Shown: positions 29,401 to 38,900 of the stretch, piece after piece
How positions within the stretch are numbered: the first letter of the stretch is position 1
How the letters are laid out: the number at the start of each line of letters is the position of its first letter
NCBI GenBank assembly: GCA_030849065.1
Contig: JASAON010001595.1
Span: 1-64,000 of the forward strand
Direction of reading: 5' to 3'
Source: Jaenimonas drosophilae
Lineage: Eukaryota; Euglenozoa; Kinetoplastea; Trypanosomatida; Trypanosomatidae
DNA: 64,000 bases
Translations under genes and position numbers: made by a program
The notes under the pieces: model-generated
The model's input: the letters and a program-made list of their open reading frames with translations, nothing else
Told to the model about the DNA's origin: nothing
The model's database searches: none

Positions 29401-29453
29401 CGGAAGATGGGCTGGCCAGCACGACGAAGAATGCGTGGAAGTGCAGCACTCAT
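26403..29453 (-). CDS. Large helical-repeat protein, probably mitochondrial, unknown
   Basis: 1016 residues. The N-terminus, MSAALPRILRRAGQPIFRAR, looks like a mitochondrial targeting peptide. The remainder is Leu/Ala-rich alpha-helix in loosely repeated pairs (for example DTAEALHALQALGVREEV, near the C-terminus, and TTLAAILHSLASIRFAYY), as in kinetoplastid mitochondrial RNA-processing proteins with PPR-, OPR- or FASTK-like repeats. No RAP domain is evident at the C-terminus. A role in mitochondrial RNA metabolism is inferred from type only. Low-complexity insertions (Asn, Ser) are encoded by trinucleotide repeats. The frame starts at 29483, but ATG 29453 begins the targeting peptide and is preferred. 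Confidence 0.8.
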   Translation of the reverse strand: MSAALPRILRRAGQPIFRAREDVRQTLVAVVDLCGHVDSSPKSSSSSSTDPMNAFLRKMVRRDARLVHEVLEEVSSSTSSSQTHAWRQWGRIARTLAACYNPATVETLMPLWAHVEQHTQHLLRGAPSTPLQDVQPLLLALATSRNYSPNVLKPVVEAYLEQHLQMLESNNTQGAGDDTSITDNNNNIRDNSILLLLSIVCGFDELSHSAFAIRLHERVAAWVPTLSVATIGHICALHNRHLPTSVEDPSSSLGEMEGATSSSSPAPGMNARHTHDVALLRAIQGCADRVAEEADLFTVIQTMVYLCTRLQMAEHRAAGRQAPPSTDSLQWLMERLVGEEEWDTESTRLVCCALCRLPARYRTRDGGLGAEMIELVAVLSDQMTELAELPAIDGGLRGHPSVEVMQRVVSQFYALSCVAGVGDDVVPQEREDGLADVEGGGCSAKYIRALDACATCVGERVVELAEDASPPYGLLTRLLRSPSRVAHRTASEILVELAQQHASLPTTQAFQFLLALGDGGWSMQQVPHGDAATHTHDTVAPPAPLHHQRREVWEYLRGEFAKTATAQIPPVQLCAALRALSMTNDGYWPRGEELLLGHTATPETSSSGGIQTNGAPHQEQEAFLRLCHERILMHVSGDGLEMRLAIALVAALFELGDVDATFMHKMAAYMDAQRSASPAATTLCADAARVACLALGEDLLDTFSDLHAWLLEVEEQGVRGQWCNTSPSTWMRGNDPTHHLLPLTPEQEEGWDIVDLMVQTRSDDVDQLRHLAERYLQLLPQLRPDDMKYFFGVCEEKVYKEDTMMKRCLLSMIEAGATQKLSATTLAAILHSLASIRFAYYRVLAQFMLAVTEEQWRRMDAGPLVQILAAMARLGLRTPLVLQHATTRLHQLCPFLRPRDTAEALHALQALGVREEVLLAKLMTHAAASSRVFDEASLSYLFSAPNVHRLLRTADVAHPLLERAATVISSPRQREKISLKLKRCTGLPRELIADYHTRFAAVEPSTMEPTKLRLAV

Positions 29454-29653
29454 CAACGAAACTTTCCTTGTACTACAACACAAGAGTACGAAATAGAAGA
29501 AGAAGAAGACCCACGTACGTCATGGTACATCCACACACATACAGACCTTACGTCACCCACAATCATCATCCTACACACATTCTCACCAGCACAAAAAAAT
29601 TGCAGCGAATGCTTCTGTACATTGCACCAACAGCCAACGCCCACGCGTCGCAT

Positions 29654-29665
29654 ACACACACACAC
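29654..29665. repeat. (CA)n tract by the TPR-gene stop codon
   Basis: CA on the plus strand, hence GT on the coding strand, about 30 bases past the stop at 29695. Confidence 0.7.
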
Positions 29666-29694
29666 GCACAAATCTGCTCTCCACTCACATCGCA

Positions 29695-30915
29695 CTAGGC
29701 AGGAAGCAGGTTTACGATGCTCTGCACGTCATTCTTCTGCCCCATTAGCGCGGATTGGTTGATCATCACCTCCCTAATAGCCGCATTTCCACGTGCAATG
29801 CCAATACTGACACGAGCTACAGTTACAACATCTGCGTTGTGTGCTTCACCACCGACGCGGAAAGCGTGTTCGTAGTAGAAGAGCGCATGCTGATGATCAT
29901 TGATGAGGGAATAAATCTCACCAAGAAGAAGAAGAGAGATGGCGGCACCATTCGTATCTCCAGCCACACTACATTGCTCGAGGCAGAGCTCTAAGTTTGT
30001 TTGTGCCCCACGCATGTTGCCGATGCGGAGGCAGACGAGGCCAAGATTGCCGAGGGCGATGGTCTCGAGCATGGATTCACCAGAGGCCTTCGCATTCAGC
30101 AAAGCATCCTCAAAGGCCATCTCCGCAAATTCCAGCTCACCGAGGGCGGCGTAGCTCACACCCATGTTAATCTCCGCCATTGACTGGGCGTAGGCACCTC
30201 CGAGTGCCTCTAGCTTCTTGTAATGCACCAAGGCCATCTTGTACTCCCGACGGCGGTGGTAGCTCACACCAATGATGTTGTGGCAGAAGGCGACCCCACG
30301 TGCTTCATCCGTTTCTTCAAAGAGATGAAGTGCCTTGGAGAGTGAGTCAATGGCCAGCTCTGCGTTGCCGTAGTTGTAGAGCAAACTACCCGCCAAGCAA
30401 AAGAGCCTCGCTGACTTCTTCTTGTTGCCTCCACGGAGTGAAGACTGCGCACGGGCCTCGGCATCGCGCAGGGCCTTAATCTCCGCGACGCTCTCATCGC
30501 GTGGCCCCTTTGGCCGCTTCGCCTCCCACGTCATGGGAACAGATTCGCTTCCCTTGATGAGGGCGGCGATGTAGCGCGCCAGTGGCAGGCTGGATGGCGG
30601 GTCCTCCAGTTGGGGGCAGTGATAATCTTCTGGTGCAATCAAGCGCAGTGGTACGTCGAGCGCACTCTCGCGTGCACGCACCGGGGCCATGCTGAGTTGT
30701 AGCACATCATCGCTGAGAGACTTCACGGGGGCGAAGGGCAGTGCGGGAATCGTCTTGGCGGGGTTTTTAGGGTTGGGGATGCTCGAAATGACGGTGGTAT
30801 CAACGCTACGCCCAATTTGGCGGAGCTCCTCGCGTGAGAGGAGGGTCTTCTCTGCCGATGGTACGATGGCGTACTTCTTCCGGGTGGAGGAGCGGATGAT
30901 GCGCTCCTCGTTCAT
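29695..30915 (-). CDS. TPR-repeat protein, possibly TTC29-like (axonemal)
   Basis: 406 residues. The N-terminal ~150 residues are basic and extended. From about 160 to 380 there are five or so TPR units: SARLFCLAGSLLYNYG, GVAFCHNIIGVSYHRR, SMAEINMGVSYAALGE, TIALGNLGLVCLRIG and AISLLLLGEIYSLIND. The layout (long lead, then TPRs carrying LGN-like NIG/NLG turns) resembles TTC29, called TAX-1 in Trypanosoma brucei, an axonemal protein. The match is by pattern, not by a unique motif, so the name stays open. The frame extends to 31020; ATG 30915 begins the conserved-looking basic segment. Confidence 0.82.
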   Translation of the reverse strand: MNEERIIRSSTRKKYAIVPSAEKTLLSREELRQIGRSVDTTVISSIPNPKNPAKTIPALPFAPVKSLSDDVLQLSMAPVRARESALDVPLRLIAPEDYHCPQLEDPPSSLPLARYIAALIKGSESVPMTWEAKRPKGPRDESVAEIKALRDAEARAQSSLRGGNKKKSARLFCLAGSLLYNYGNAELAIDSLSKALHLFEETDEARGVAFCHNIIGVSYHRRREYKMALVHYKKLEALGGAYAQSMAEINMGVSYAALGELEFAEMAFEDALLNAKASGESMLETIALGNLGLVCLRIGNMRGAQTNLELCLEQCSVAGDTNGAAISLLLLGEIYSLINDHQHALFYYEHAFRVGGEAHNADVVTVARVSIGIARGNAAIREVMINQSALMGQKNDVQSIVNLLPA

Positions 30916-33190
30916 GATGATGGTGTTGCTATGATGGTTGTGGGAGGAGTCTGGATTTGTGCTCCACGAAACAATGAAAGATGTGAATGAGCTGCAAGAA
31001 TTCTCTAGAATGGCCCTCACACACTAGCTAGACAACATGGAAGAAAATGGCCGAAAAAAGAAGACAAGCATGTGGCTGAGCATAGTAACAACGTCGTGGC
31101 GCACCTGTGTGCGTTCGTGCCCATGCCACCAACCACGCAAGAGGGGAGGAAGAATGCCCACCCACAGATACGTGGAAGGAAGCTCATCAACTCTCTCACC
31201 CATCTTCACTACGACCATCAACATCAGCAGCAGCAGCAGCAGTGTATTTGCTGTGCAGATGCCGAAGATGATGCGGGGTGACGATGAGATCAAGGAAGAA
31301 GAAGCAGATATCTTTTTTTGTGTTTTGCTGGTGTTCGGTAACTGCGGTGTGTGTTTGGATCCCCCCATTAGTGAACGCCGTGGGCTACATCCCTACAAAA
31401 TTGCGAAGAAGATAGAAGACTCATCCTCGCACACATCTCTATATAGTGTGTGTTTGTGTGGTGAGGTGATAGGAAGGGAGCGCGTGTGTGCGTGTGTGTG
31501 TGTGTGTGTGTGTACGCTGCCACTTCTTACGCACACAGGAACTCCACCACAGAGCTTCCTTCTTCATCCTCCGCCCCCCACCTCCCACCCTCACCGTCTC
31601 TGCACGCGTATACGGGTTTTTCCTTGTTCTTGCTGTTGTTGCGTGTCTGTGCATGTACGTGTGCGTGTGAAGGCACAACCCCATCATATGCGGTACGCCG
31701 CAGCCGTCGTGGGACACCTCCGTTGCCTAGTGGGAGGTTGGCCAACGAAAGACAACGTCCCGAATGAGGTTCATAACACATCTACCACTTCTACACACAA
31801 CCACGACGATGAAACACCACCACATCGTCATCGCCATCATCATCATCATCTCTACTCCCAGGAGGTGTATTGAAACAGCCCGTATATTGGCAGAAAACTG
31901 AAGGGAGGTGTAGGCGTAGCAGTGGCAGAGCCCTGCGACTACAAAAAAAAAAGCAATCATTCGTTCGCCATGCCACTCATCACTTCCCCAGCACACAGCA
32001 TGACACATGCCACATAAATGCCACATAAGAGACTATCTGATATCTGCATTGTTCCGTGTGTTTGTGTAAGTGTATGTGTGTTTGTGTGCTTCAAAATTCC
32101 CTCATCACACATAAAAAAAATGAAGAAGATGCAGCTCCCGTCACGCCTCATGAGCTCACGGAACACATGAAAAAAAAGCAAAAAAAAGACGGAAAACAGC
32201 CGCGCAGAGTGGTGGTGGTGAGCTACAATGTGCGTTGAAAGTGGGGATAAGAGAGCCAACACAGCGGATAGCTCCTCCATCCACCCACACGCCACCACCA
32301 CCTCCACACATCCTCACGCAGCACACCGCCAGCTCACAGGTGCACGTGGTCGCGCACACGAAAAGAAGAACAAACAAGAGAACCAACGCTACATCACCAG
32401 ACTCATTCATTCATTCATTCAATCCGTATTGTGTTGCCGCCAGCAACCGCCAAAAAACAACACCACGCAAGGTGAGAACAAAAAAAACAACATAACAACA
32501 ACGTAGGTGTGATGGCACCACGCGTGTGCAGCGCAACATGGAAGAACTTGGTGTTGAAGGGGAATTGAGATGCCGTCATTGGCCAACTCTTCTTATATGT
32601 GTTGTTGTACCTCACCCCTCGTGAAGACACTTTTTTGTGTGTGGTACGCCAATCATCTTCACAAGGGAAAGAGAGAGAGAGCCACGCATGCACACACATA
32701 CCGGCAACAACGCAAAGAAGAGACGGATGAACCAACAACACAACATGAAGAAGGAGGATCAATCATCAATAACAAAAGAACAAGAATGGAGGTCTTCAAG
32801 CACAACGGAAGAAACCAACCTCCACGGTGGCGGCGGATAGGAAGTTTGCATCTGTTCTTGTCATGTGGACGGGAGAAGGATGATGTAAAATGTAGTGAAG
32901 CATGATGAAGCACGGAAGTGGCGAGGCGGGTTGTTATTAGCGCCAAACGCCAACTCATCGGGAACGAGAATGGAGTTTCGTCCCGCGTGCACGCATAAAC
33001 AAAAAAGAAGGTGCACGGAGAGAGGATAATGAAGAGGAGCAAACGCATCATCCTTCAGGGGATCTTTGTGGCACTGAGTATGAGTGAGTGAGCGAGTGTG
33101 TATGTTGCATTGATTCTGTGTGAAGGAGAAGCATATGCGCAACAACAACAACGGGCCCACTGCACCCCTCTTCTTCTCTCCCGAACCACC
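30916..33190. other. Large gene-free gap of about 2.3 kb
   Basis: Contains (TG)n at 31484-31513, purine-rich runs and A-runs (near 31947-31954, 32114-32121, 32167-32190), and CA-rich DNA near 32280-32300. Frames up to 278 codons on the plus strand (31037-31873) are His/Ser/Cys repeat peptides. I see no protein gene and no RNA gene by eye. Confidence 0.5.
31484..31513. repeat. (TG)n microsatellite
   Basis: Nearly pure 30-base TG tract on the plus strand. Confidence 0.85.
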
Positions 33191-35140
33191 TTACATGAGC
33201 TCAGACTCTCCCTTCACCGCGGTATCCTCCTCACACCGCAGCAGCTCATTCTTCATCACCTTGCGCAGATTGAGAAACCACGTGTGAAACTCCTGTGTTT
33301 TGCCATGAATACGGTACACAAAGACCTTCGTGTATCCAGGAACAGTGGGCAGAAGCCGCACACCAGCCTCCAACAGCTGCTTGCCATCCTTGTACTGACG
33401 TGCGTAGAGGAAGCCTGGCTGATTACCTTCGGAGAACTTCGTCTCCATCGAATCCTGCTGCAACATCAAGTGAGCCTTGATGACCTCGCGTGTGCCCGAG
33501 ACGGTGTAGCCCGTGTTGAGATAGTTCTTGAAGCTGGCGTGTTCCGTCACGGCGAAGAAGTTCTCCAGCTTGCGCAAACGAATGGCGAGTGGGTGATTCT
33601 TGAAGAGATCATACTTGAGGCAGAGGCTGACAAAGCTCTCGAAAGTGAGCGAGCGCACGCCCTTCTTTTGCGGGTCCACCACCTCGAAGAGACGCGTGAT
33701 TTCGTCGTCGGTGAGCCCGAGACCGAGCATCTTGATGTTCTTGATGGTGATCATGCCTGAGTGCTCGGCGTCAATGCGGTCAAAGACCTGGCGCACCTTT
33801 TGCAGGAACTCCTTCTCCAGGTCATAGTGAAAGAGGTTCATCATGCGGCTGAGGTCGTACTTCTTGCCCAGGGCGTTTTGATGGCGGGTCCAGCCAATCA
33901 CGAACTCTTCTTCAGTGATGCGGCCCTCCGCGTCGAGCTGAAACATGGTCATGAAGTCCTGCACCTCCTTCACAGACACCGCACCATTGTTGAGCTTAAT
34001 GAGCGCATCACGCACCTCTCCCTTGTTCAGGAAGCCATCTCCATTGATATTGACGCTCGTGAAGGCCTGGTGAAGGTCATCGGCGAGCTCATTCCTCGCC
34101 GCAAAGCTGTTGTTGTTGCCAAAGCTCGTGTTGTTGCCGAAGCTTGTGTTGTTGTTGCCGGCACCGTCGGCAGGGGTGATAGCACGGGTGATGAATTCTC
34201 CCGCTGCGGTGGGGCTCTGCGGTGTCACTAGGGCGATGTCATCGGGGAAGAGCGCGGGATCAAGCTTCTCGCGGAACCATGGGTGCTGTATAACGTCGGT
34301 GGTTTTGTAGCGCGTGCTCGGATCGCGGTCGAGCAGGCACGAGATGAGGTCAGAGGCACCGTCGGAGAGGAACTTGTTTTTGCGGTTGTACATGCAGGTG
34401 AGAATGCGCTTGCGGGTGAGGGCATCGGTTTGGTCAGCGAAGGGAAGGTAGCCACACAACATGAAGAAGAGGATGCAACCGCAGCTCCACATGTCACAGG
34501 CGCTGCCTTCATACCCGCACTCCTTGAGCACCTCCGGGGCCTGGCAGTCAATCGTGCCCGCCAACGACGTGAAGAGAATCTGGGAGTCCTTGTGTGAGGC
34601 ATCCTTGGTGTACCGGGAGAGGCCAAAATCGCACACCTTCAAGGTGTTGTTGGCGCCAAGGAGCAGATTCTCCGCCTTGAGATCACGATGCGCAATGTTG
34701 AGCTTGTGGCAGTAGTGCACGGCGCTCATGAGCTGCTGGAAGTAGTTGCGCGCGGTGTTTTCATCGAAGCGTTGCGAATCCACGATCTTGTCGAAGAGCT
34801 CACCATTTTCGGCAAACTCCATCACTAAGTTGTAGGCCTTGGAGTTCTCAATAGCCTGCAGCAGACGCACAATGTGGGGGTGCTTAATCTTGCGCATCAT
34901 CTCAATCTCACGCTCCACATAGGCCTCGATGCCCATGTTCTGCACGATGCGCTTGTCAATCATCTTGACGGCAACATTGATCTTCTTCTTCGTGTCGTAG
35001 CCAAAATACACGCGGCCAAATCCGCCAGAGCCCACCACGTGGCCTATCTCAACGTTTCCAACCTTCTTCTTCACCTCATCCGTGGCGGCCCCTCCTCCTG
35101 CCGCATTGGCAGTTGGTGCTGCCGTTCCTACTGCCGCCAT
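33191..35140 (-). CDS. CAMKL-type protein kinase with C-terminal EF-hand region
   Basis: 649 residues. The kinase domain (about 31-290) is complete: GSGGFGRV (37-44), K59 in VAVKMIDK, HRDLKAEN (151-158, a CAMKL/SNF1-type variant), DFG (171-173) and APE (201-203). After a linker with repeated NTSFGN units come helix-loop-helix pairs: NINGDGFLNKGE (364-375) is a plausible calcium-binding EF-hand; loops near 401-412, 457-468 and 489-500 look like degenerate ones. The last ~90 residues (about 560-640, with GFLYARQYKDG and VFVYRIHGKTQEF) form a beta-rich piece I cannot assign. Kinase plus EF-hands recalls plant and apicomplexan CDPKs, but the kinase and the extra C-terminal domain differ. Calcium control is inferred. 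Confidence 0.88.
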   Translation of the reverse strand: MAAVGTAAPTANAAGGGAATDEVKKKVGNVEIGHVVGSGGFGRVYFGYDTKKKINVAVKMIDKRIVQNMGIEAYVEREIEMMRKIKHPHIVRLLQAIENSKAYNLVMEFAENGELFDKIVDSQRFDENTARNYFQQLMSAVHYCHKLNIAHRDLKAENLLLGANNTLKVCDFGLSRYTKDASHKDSQILFTSLAGTIDCQAPEVLKECGYEGSACDMWSCGCILFFMLCGYLPFADQTDALTRKRILTCMYNRKNKFLSDGASDLISCLLDRDPSTRYKTTDVIQHPWFREKLDPALFPDDIALVTPQSPTAAGEFITRAITPADGAGNNNTSFGNNTSFGNNNSFAARNELADDLHQAFTSVNINGDGFLNKGEVRDALIKLNNGAVSVKEVQDFMTMFQLDAEGRITEEEFVIGWTRHQNALGKKYDLSRMMNLFHYDLEKEFLQKVRQVFDRIDAEHSGMITIKNIKMLGLGLTDDEITRLFEVVDPQKKGVRSLTFESFVSLCLKYDLFKNHPLAIRLRKLENFFAVTEHASFKNYLNTGYTVSGTREVIKAHLMLQQDSMETKFSEGNQPGFLYARQYKDGKQLLEAGVRLLPTVPGYTKVFVYRIHGKTQEFHTWFLNLRKVMKNELLRCEEDTAVKGESELM

Positions 35141-35999
35141 ATTTCTGCCTCTCTCTGTGGCGGGTTGTTCGTTCGTCTACTTACGACGGATTAGAAACTA
35201 CTTTGAGAGTATGTGTGTTTGTGTTGTGTTGTGTTGTATGTGTTGTTGTGTCACCTGAAACACTGTGAAGTCACAATATGGGCCCAACAACCAAAGAAGG
35301 CGGCAACGCCACTTTGCACAACACACAGTGAAAAAAACAAAACGACGATGATTGGGTCAGGAAGATGGAGGAGGGAGAGAGGGAGGGGGTGTGGGGAGGG
35401 GTGAGGGAGATGACACAAGACAACAATAACCACGTCGAGTGAAAAGTTGGGTGTGTTTGAGCTACACCAACCACTGTATTGAAGATTAATAAGATGGAAG
35501 AAGGAAGTACTGGGGTGCAGGAACACGTCAAAACCAACGATGAACGCAGCAGATGTGCGCAAAAGACTGGCAGCCAGAAGATCCTTATCTCTACAACAGT
35601 GAAGGGGAGAATGTATGTGTGCGTGCCTAATGAGCTACTAATGTGAAGATGATGTTGGTGATGCACATGGAAAAAAAAAGAGGGGAAAATGGAGGTACAT
35701 CTCATACCACATCATTAACACAACTTACGCTGCACATGAGCACATGTCAGTGGGTCTACCAGAAATGGCAGAGGGGGGGAGGCACCTTATCTGTAGTTGA
35801 TGCTGATAGTAGTTCATGTGCGTTTGCTCACGAGAGGAACTGTGGTGTAGCTTGTTGGCTTCTCCTTCCTTCAACAACAACAGGTTGGCGAGGACGTCCC
35901 AACAAGACTTCATCCTCGGTTTAGATCCTTCAGAACTCAGTCCACCTCACTGAGTAGAAGAAGGGTTCATTGGAGAGTACGTTGTTTCCAGTACGAGTA
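35141..35999. other. Intergenic gap of ~860 bases
   Basis: TG/TTG-rich near the kinase start (35211-35255), a purine stretch 35365-35405, and an A-run at 35672-35680 (pyrimidine tract on the coding strand). I see no gene. Confidence 0.5.
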
Positions 36000-38900
36000 T
36001 CAAGCGGCCTCACGACGGCGTCGGCTTGTTGGTGGCATGGATGCATCTCCCGCGCTTTCCACCTCGCGGTATGCCGCTCGCATCAACGTCACAAGCCGCC
36101 GGTCGTAGTGGCCCTCCCCGCGAGATTGGGCCCACACGTTGAAGCGGAGCTCCGGAAGATTGCGCGCCACCTGCTCGCAGCATCCGGCAGCAAAACCCGC
36201 ATCGTAGCCAATCAGAAAGAGTCGGCGATCCAGTGGAGTGAATCCCTTCACCTTGACATTCAGATTCCTCTCGGGCAGCTCGCACGTTTCCACCTTTTGG
36301 CGTGCATGACGCAACGTATCTTCGAGTAGCTTGTGCCTTGCCTGTGCCTTGTTGATGCGGGACTCCAAGTGGCCAAAGTTGGGGATGTAGCGCTCACCAC
36401 GCTCCATCAGGGCACCCAGGTAGTCCTTCACCTCCCCAACCGTCTTGGGTGTGGCGTCGTCCGCCTCCGCGGCGGTTGCCACAAGCTTGGTGAGGGCGGC
36501 GTAGTCTGTTACGCCAACATCACCACTACACAAGGCGGAGATGATGGTGCGGTACTCTCGGTAGGTCCAGTGTTCAAATCCCTCGGAGAGCAAACGCTCG
36601 CGCTCCTCCTGCTCCACCTCAGTGAGGCCTTCATCTTCCTCGTCACCGGCAGTGGAGGCCTGACCTGGTGAGCCTGGTGAGCCTGGCTCAACGGGTGATG
36701 CAGCATTCTCTTGGCCCTCTCCACCTCTTCCTGTGGCATCATCGGGGTTGGCATTCGTGGTGGTGTTGTTGGATACCTCATAGCGTCTCTTCCACGCACG
36801 TACGAGGAGTGCCACCTCGGTGTTGTGCAGCTCCATGAGCCGCTTCATGTTGAAGAGCTGATGAAACTTAAATTTTGGCGCCTTGGGCAGCTTTAAGGGC
36901 GGTGCCTTGGGTGCCCGATTCTGCAAACGCTCCACCTCCTCATCGGCGTAGACGCGCACCTCGCGATGACGATGGCCGCGACCAAGCTTCTCCCCGGCAC
37001 CAAGACACTCGGCAATCATCTCACTCGATACCACCGCCTGATTCTCACGACCAACGAAGGTGCATTTGTAGGGCAGTCCTGACTTGGCCTCCACTGCCCC
37101 GGCCGTGGAGCGGAAGTGAACCAACGCCTCCTTCAAATTTGGGTGCAGCACCACCTTGATGGCCTCCCCATAGGCCGAACACTCGGCATGGAGCTGGGCT
37201 TGTGACACAGGCTGTGGCAGCTCCATGTGCAGCACACGCGTCTCGACACCCCCACGGAAGCTGATACCCTCAAAGTCATAGATGTTGCCCTCCTCCGCCC
37301 CAAGCTGGAAGCTGGCCAGAGAGGCCTGCACCGTCTTCTGTGCCTCCGTCGTGAGCTCCGCCGACTTGGCTTCACCCGCCTCGAGCAGCTTATCAATATC
37401 CGCCTCCGTCACGTCGTCCTGCCGCGACTGAAAAATCTCTTCCGCACCAAACTTGATCATGGAGAGGAGCTCCTCCTTGGACGCGGCGCTCGTCGAGCGG
37501 GACTGAATCCGGCCCTGTTGCACCACCATCGCATCCAGATACAGCTTCTTGAGAGCACGGTAGTACACCCGCTCCTCCACGGTGCCGTCCGTCACGAAGC
37601 GGTACACGCGTACGCGGCGTTTTTGGCCGATGCGGTGTGCGCGATCCTGCGCCTGAAGGTCCATCTGCGGGTTCCAGTCGGAGTCATAGAGAATGACGTG
37701 ATTGGCGGCTTGTAAGTTGATGCCCAGACCGCCAGCGCGTGTGGAGAGGAGAAAGAGGAAGGAATCACTTCCCGGGGCGTTGAAGTTGGCCATGCGGGAG
37801 TCACGGTCGTAGGCGCTCGTGTTGCCGTCGATGCGGCAGTACTTGAAGCCACGCATGTTGCAGTAGTCCTCCAACACATCCAGCATCATGGTGAATTGGG
37901 AGAAGATGAGTACCTTGTGTTGGCCCTCCACATCGTTCCTGAGGCGGTGAAGCAGCTTATCCAGAATAATCATCTTGCCACTGGATCGAACAAGTTTTTC
38001 ATCAGTGATGAAAGGTGGGCCATCTTCCCCACCATCCATCAGGTAAGGGTGGTTAATAACCTTGCGCAGATGCATCAGGATGTTGCTCAGGCGAGCGGTG
38101 CTCCCGCTGCTGGTCTTGTTCAGCGCCTCGGCATCGTTGGCGAGGACGTGCATGTACCACTCCCGCTGCTTCTTGGTGAGCTTGCAGGACACGTACACCT
38201 CCTTCTTGGGTGGGATGCCCGTACTCACGTCGGCCTTGAGGCGGCGAATCATGAGCGGAGCCAACATCTTGTGCAGGTCTGACATAACCTGCGCGTCTTG
38301 TTGCCCGGAGGCGGTATCAAACCATGTATCAAAGGTGGTGCTGTCGTGGAAGAGCCGTGGAGCAAGAAAGTGAAGCAGCGCCCAGAGCTCCTTCAAGTTG
38401 TTCTGGAGAGGGGTACCCGTGATGATGAGGCGATGCAAGGTTGGTAAGGAGGCCAGGGCGGAGTGGGCGCGGCTCTCATCATTCTTGAGCTTGTGTGCTT
38501 CATCCACAATGAGGTACTGCCAATCAATCTTCCGGAAGGCATTCAGGTCGTCAAGGATCATCTCAAAGGTTGTCACAATGACATCGTACTTGATACCTTC
38601 CGACGGGTTCAAGTGAGCCTTCAACAAGCCAGGACGAATGTGGCTCGGTGCGTGGTACTTGTACACCGCCAAGGCTGGGCACCAGTGCTTAAACTCACGG
38701 AACCAGTTGCCCATCACCGACTTGGGGCAGACAACAAGGTGGGGTCCTGGCATGCCAACGGTGAACTTGAGGTAGGCCAAGGTGGCAATGGTCTGGAAAG
38801 TCTTGCCCAGGCCCATCTCATCGGCCAGGATGCCGTTGATGCCCTTGGAGAAGAGGCCCAACAACCAATTCACACCTTCCAGTTGGTAGGCACGAAGGCT

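Noticed and set aside
31037..31873. A 278-codon plus-strand frame in the 2.3 kb gap
   Set aside because: The translation is made of Ser, His, Cys and Val runs from microsatellites, with no domain, and lies on the strand with no other genes.
36555..36600. A GTTCAAATCC string like a tRNA T-loop
   Set aside because: It is inside the ISWI coding sequence and no paired acceptor or D-arm is visible around it.
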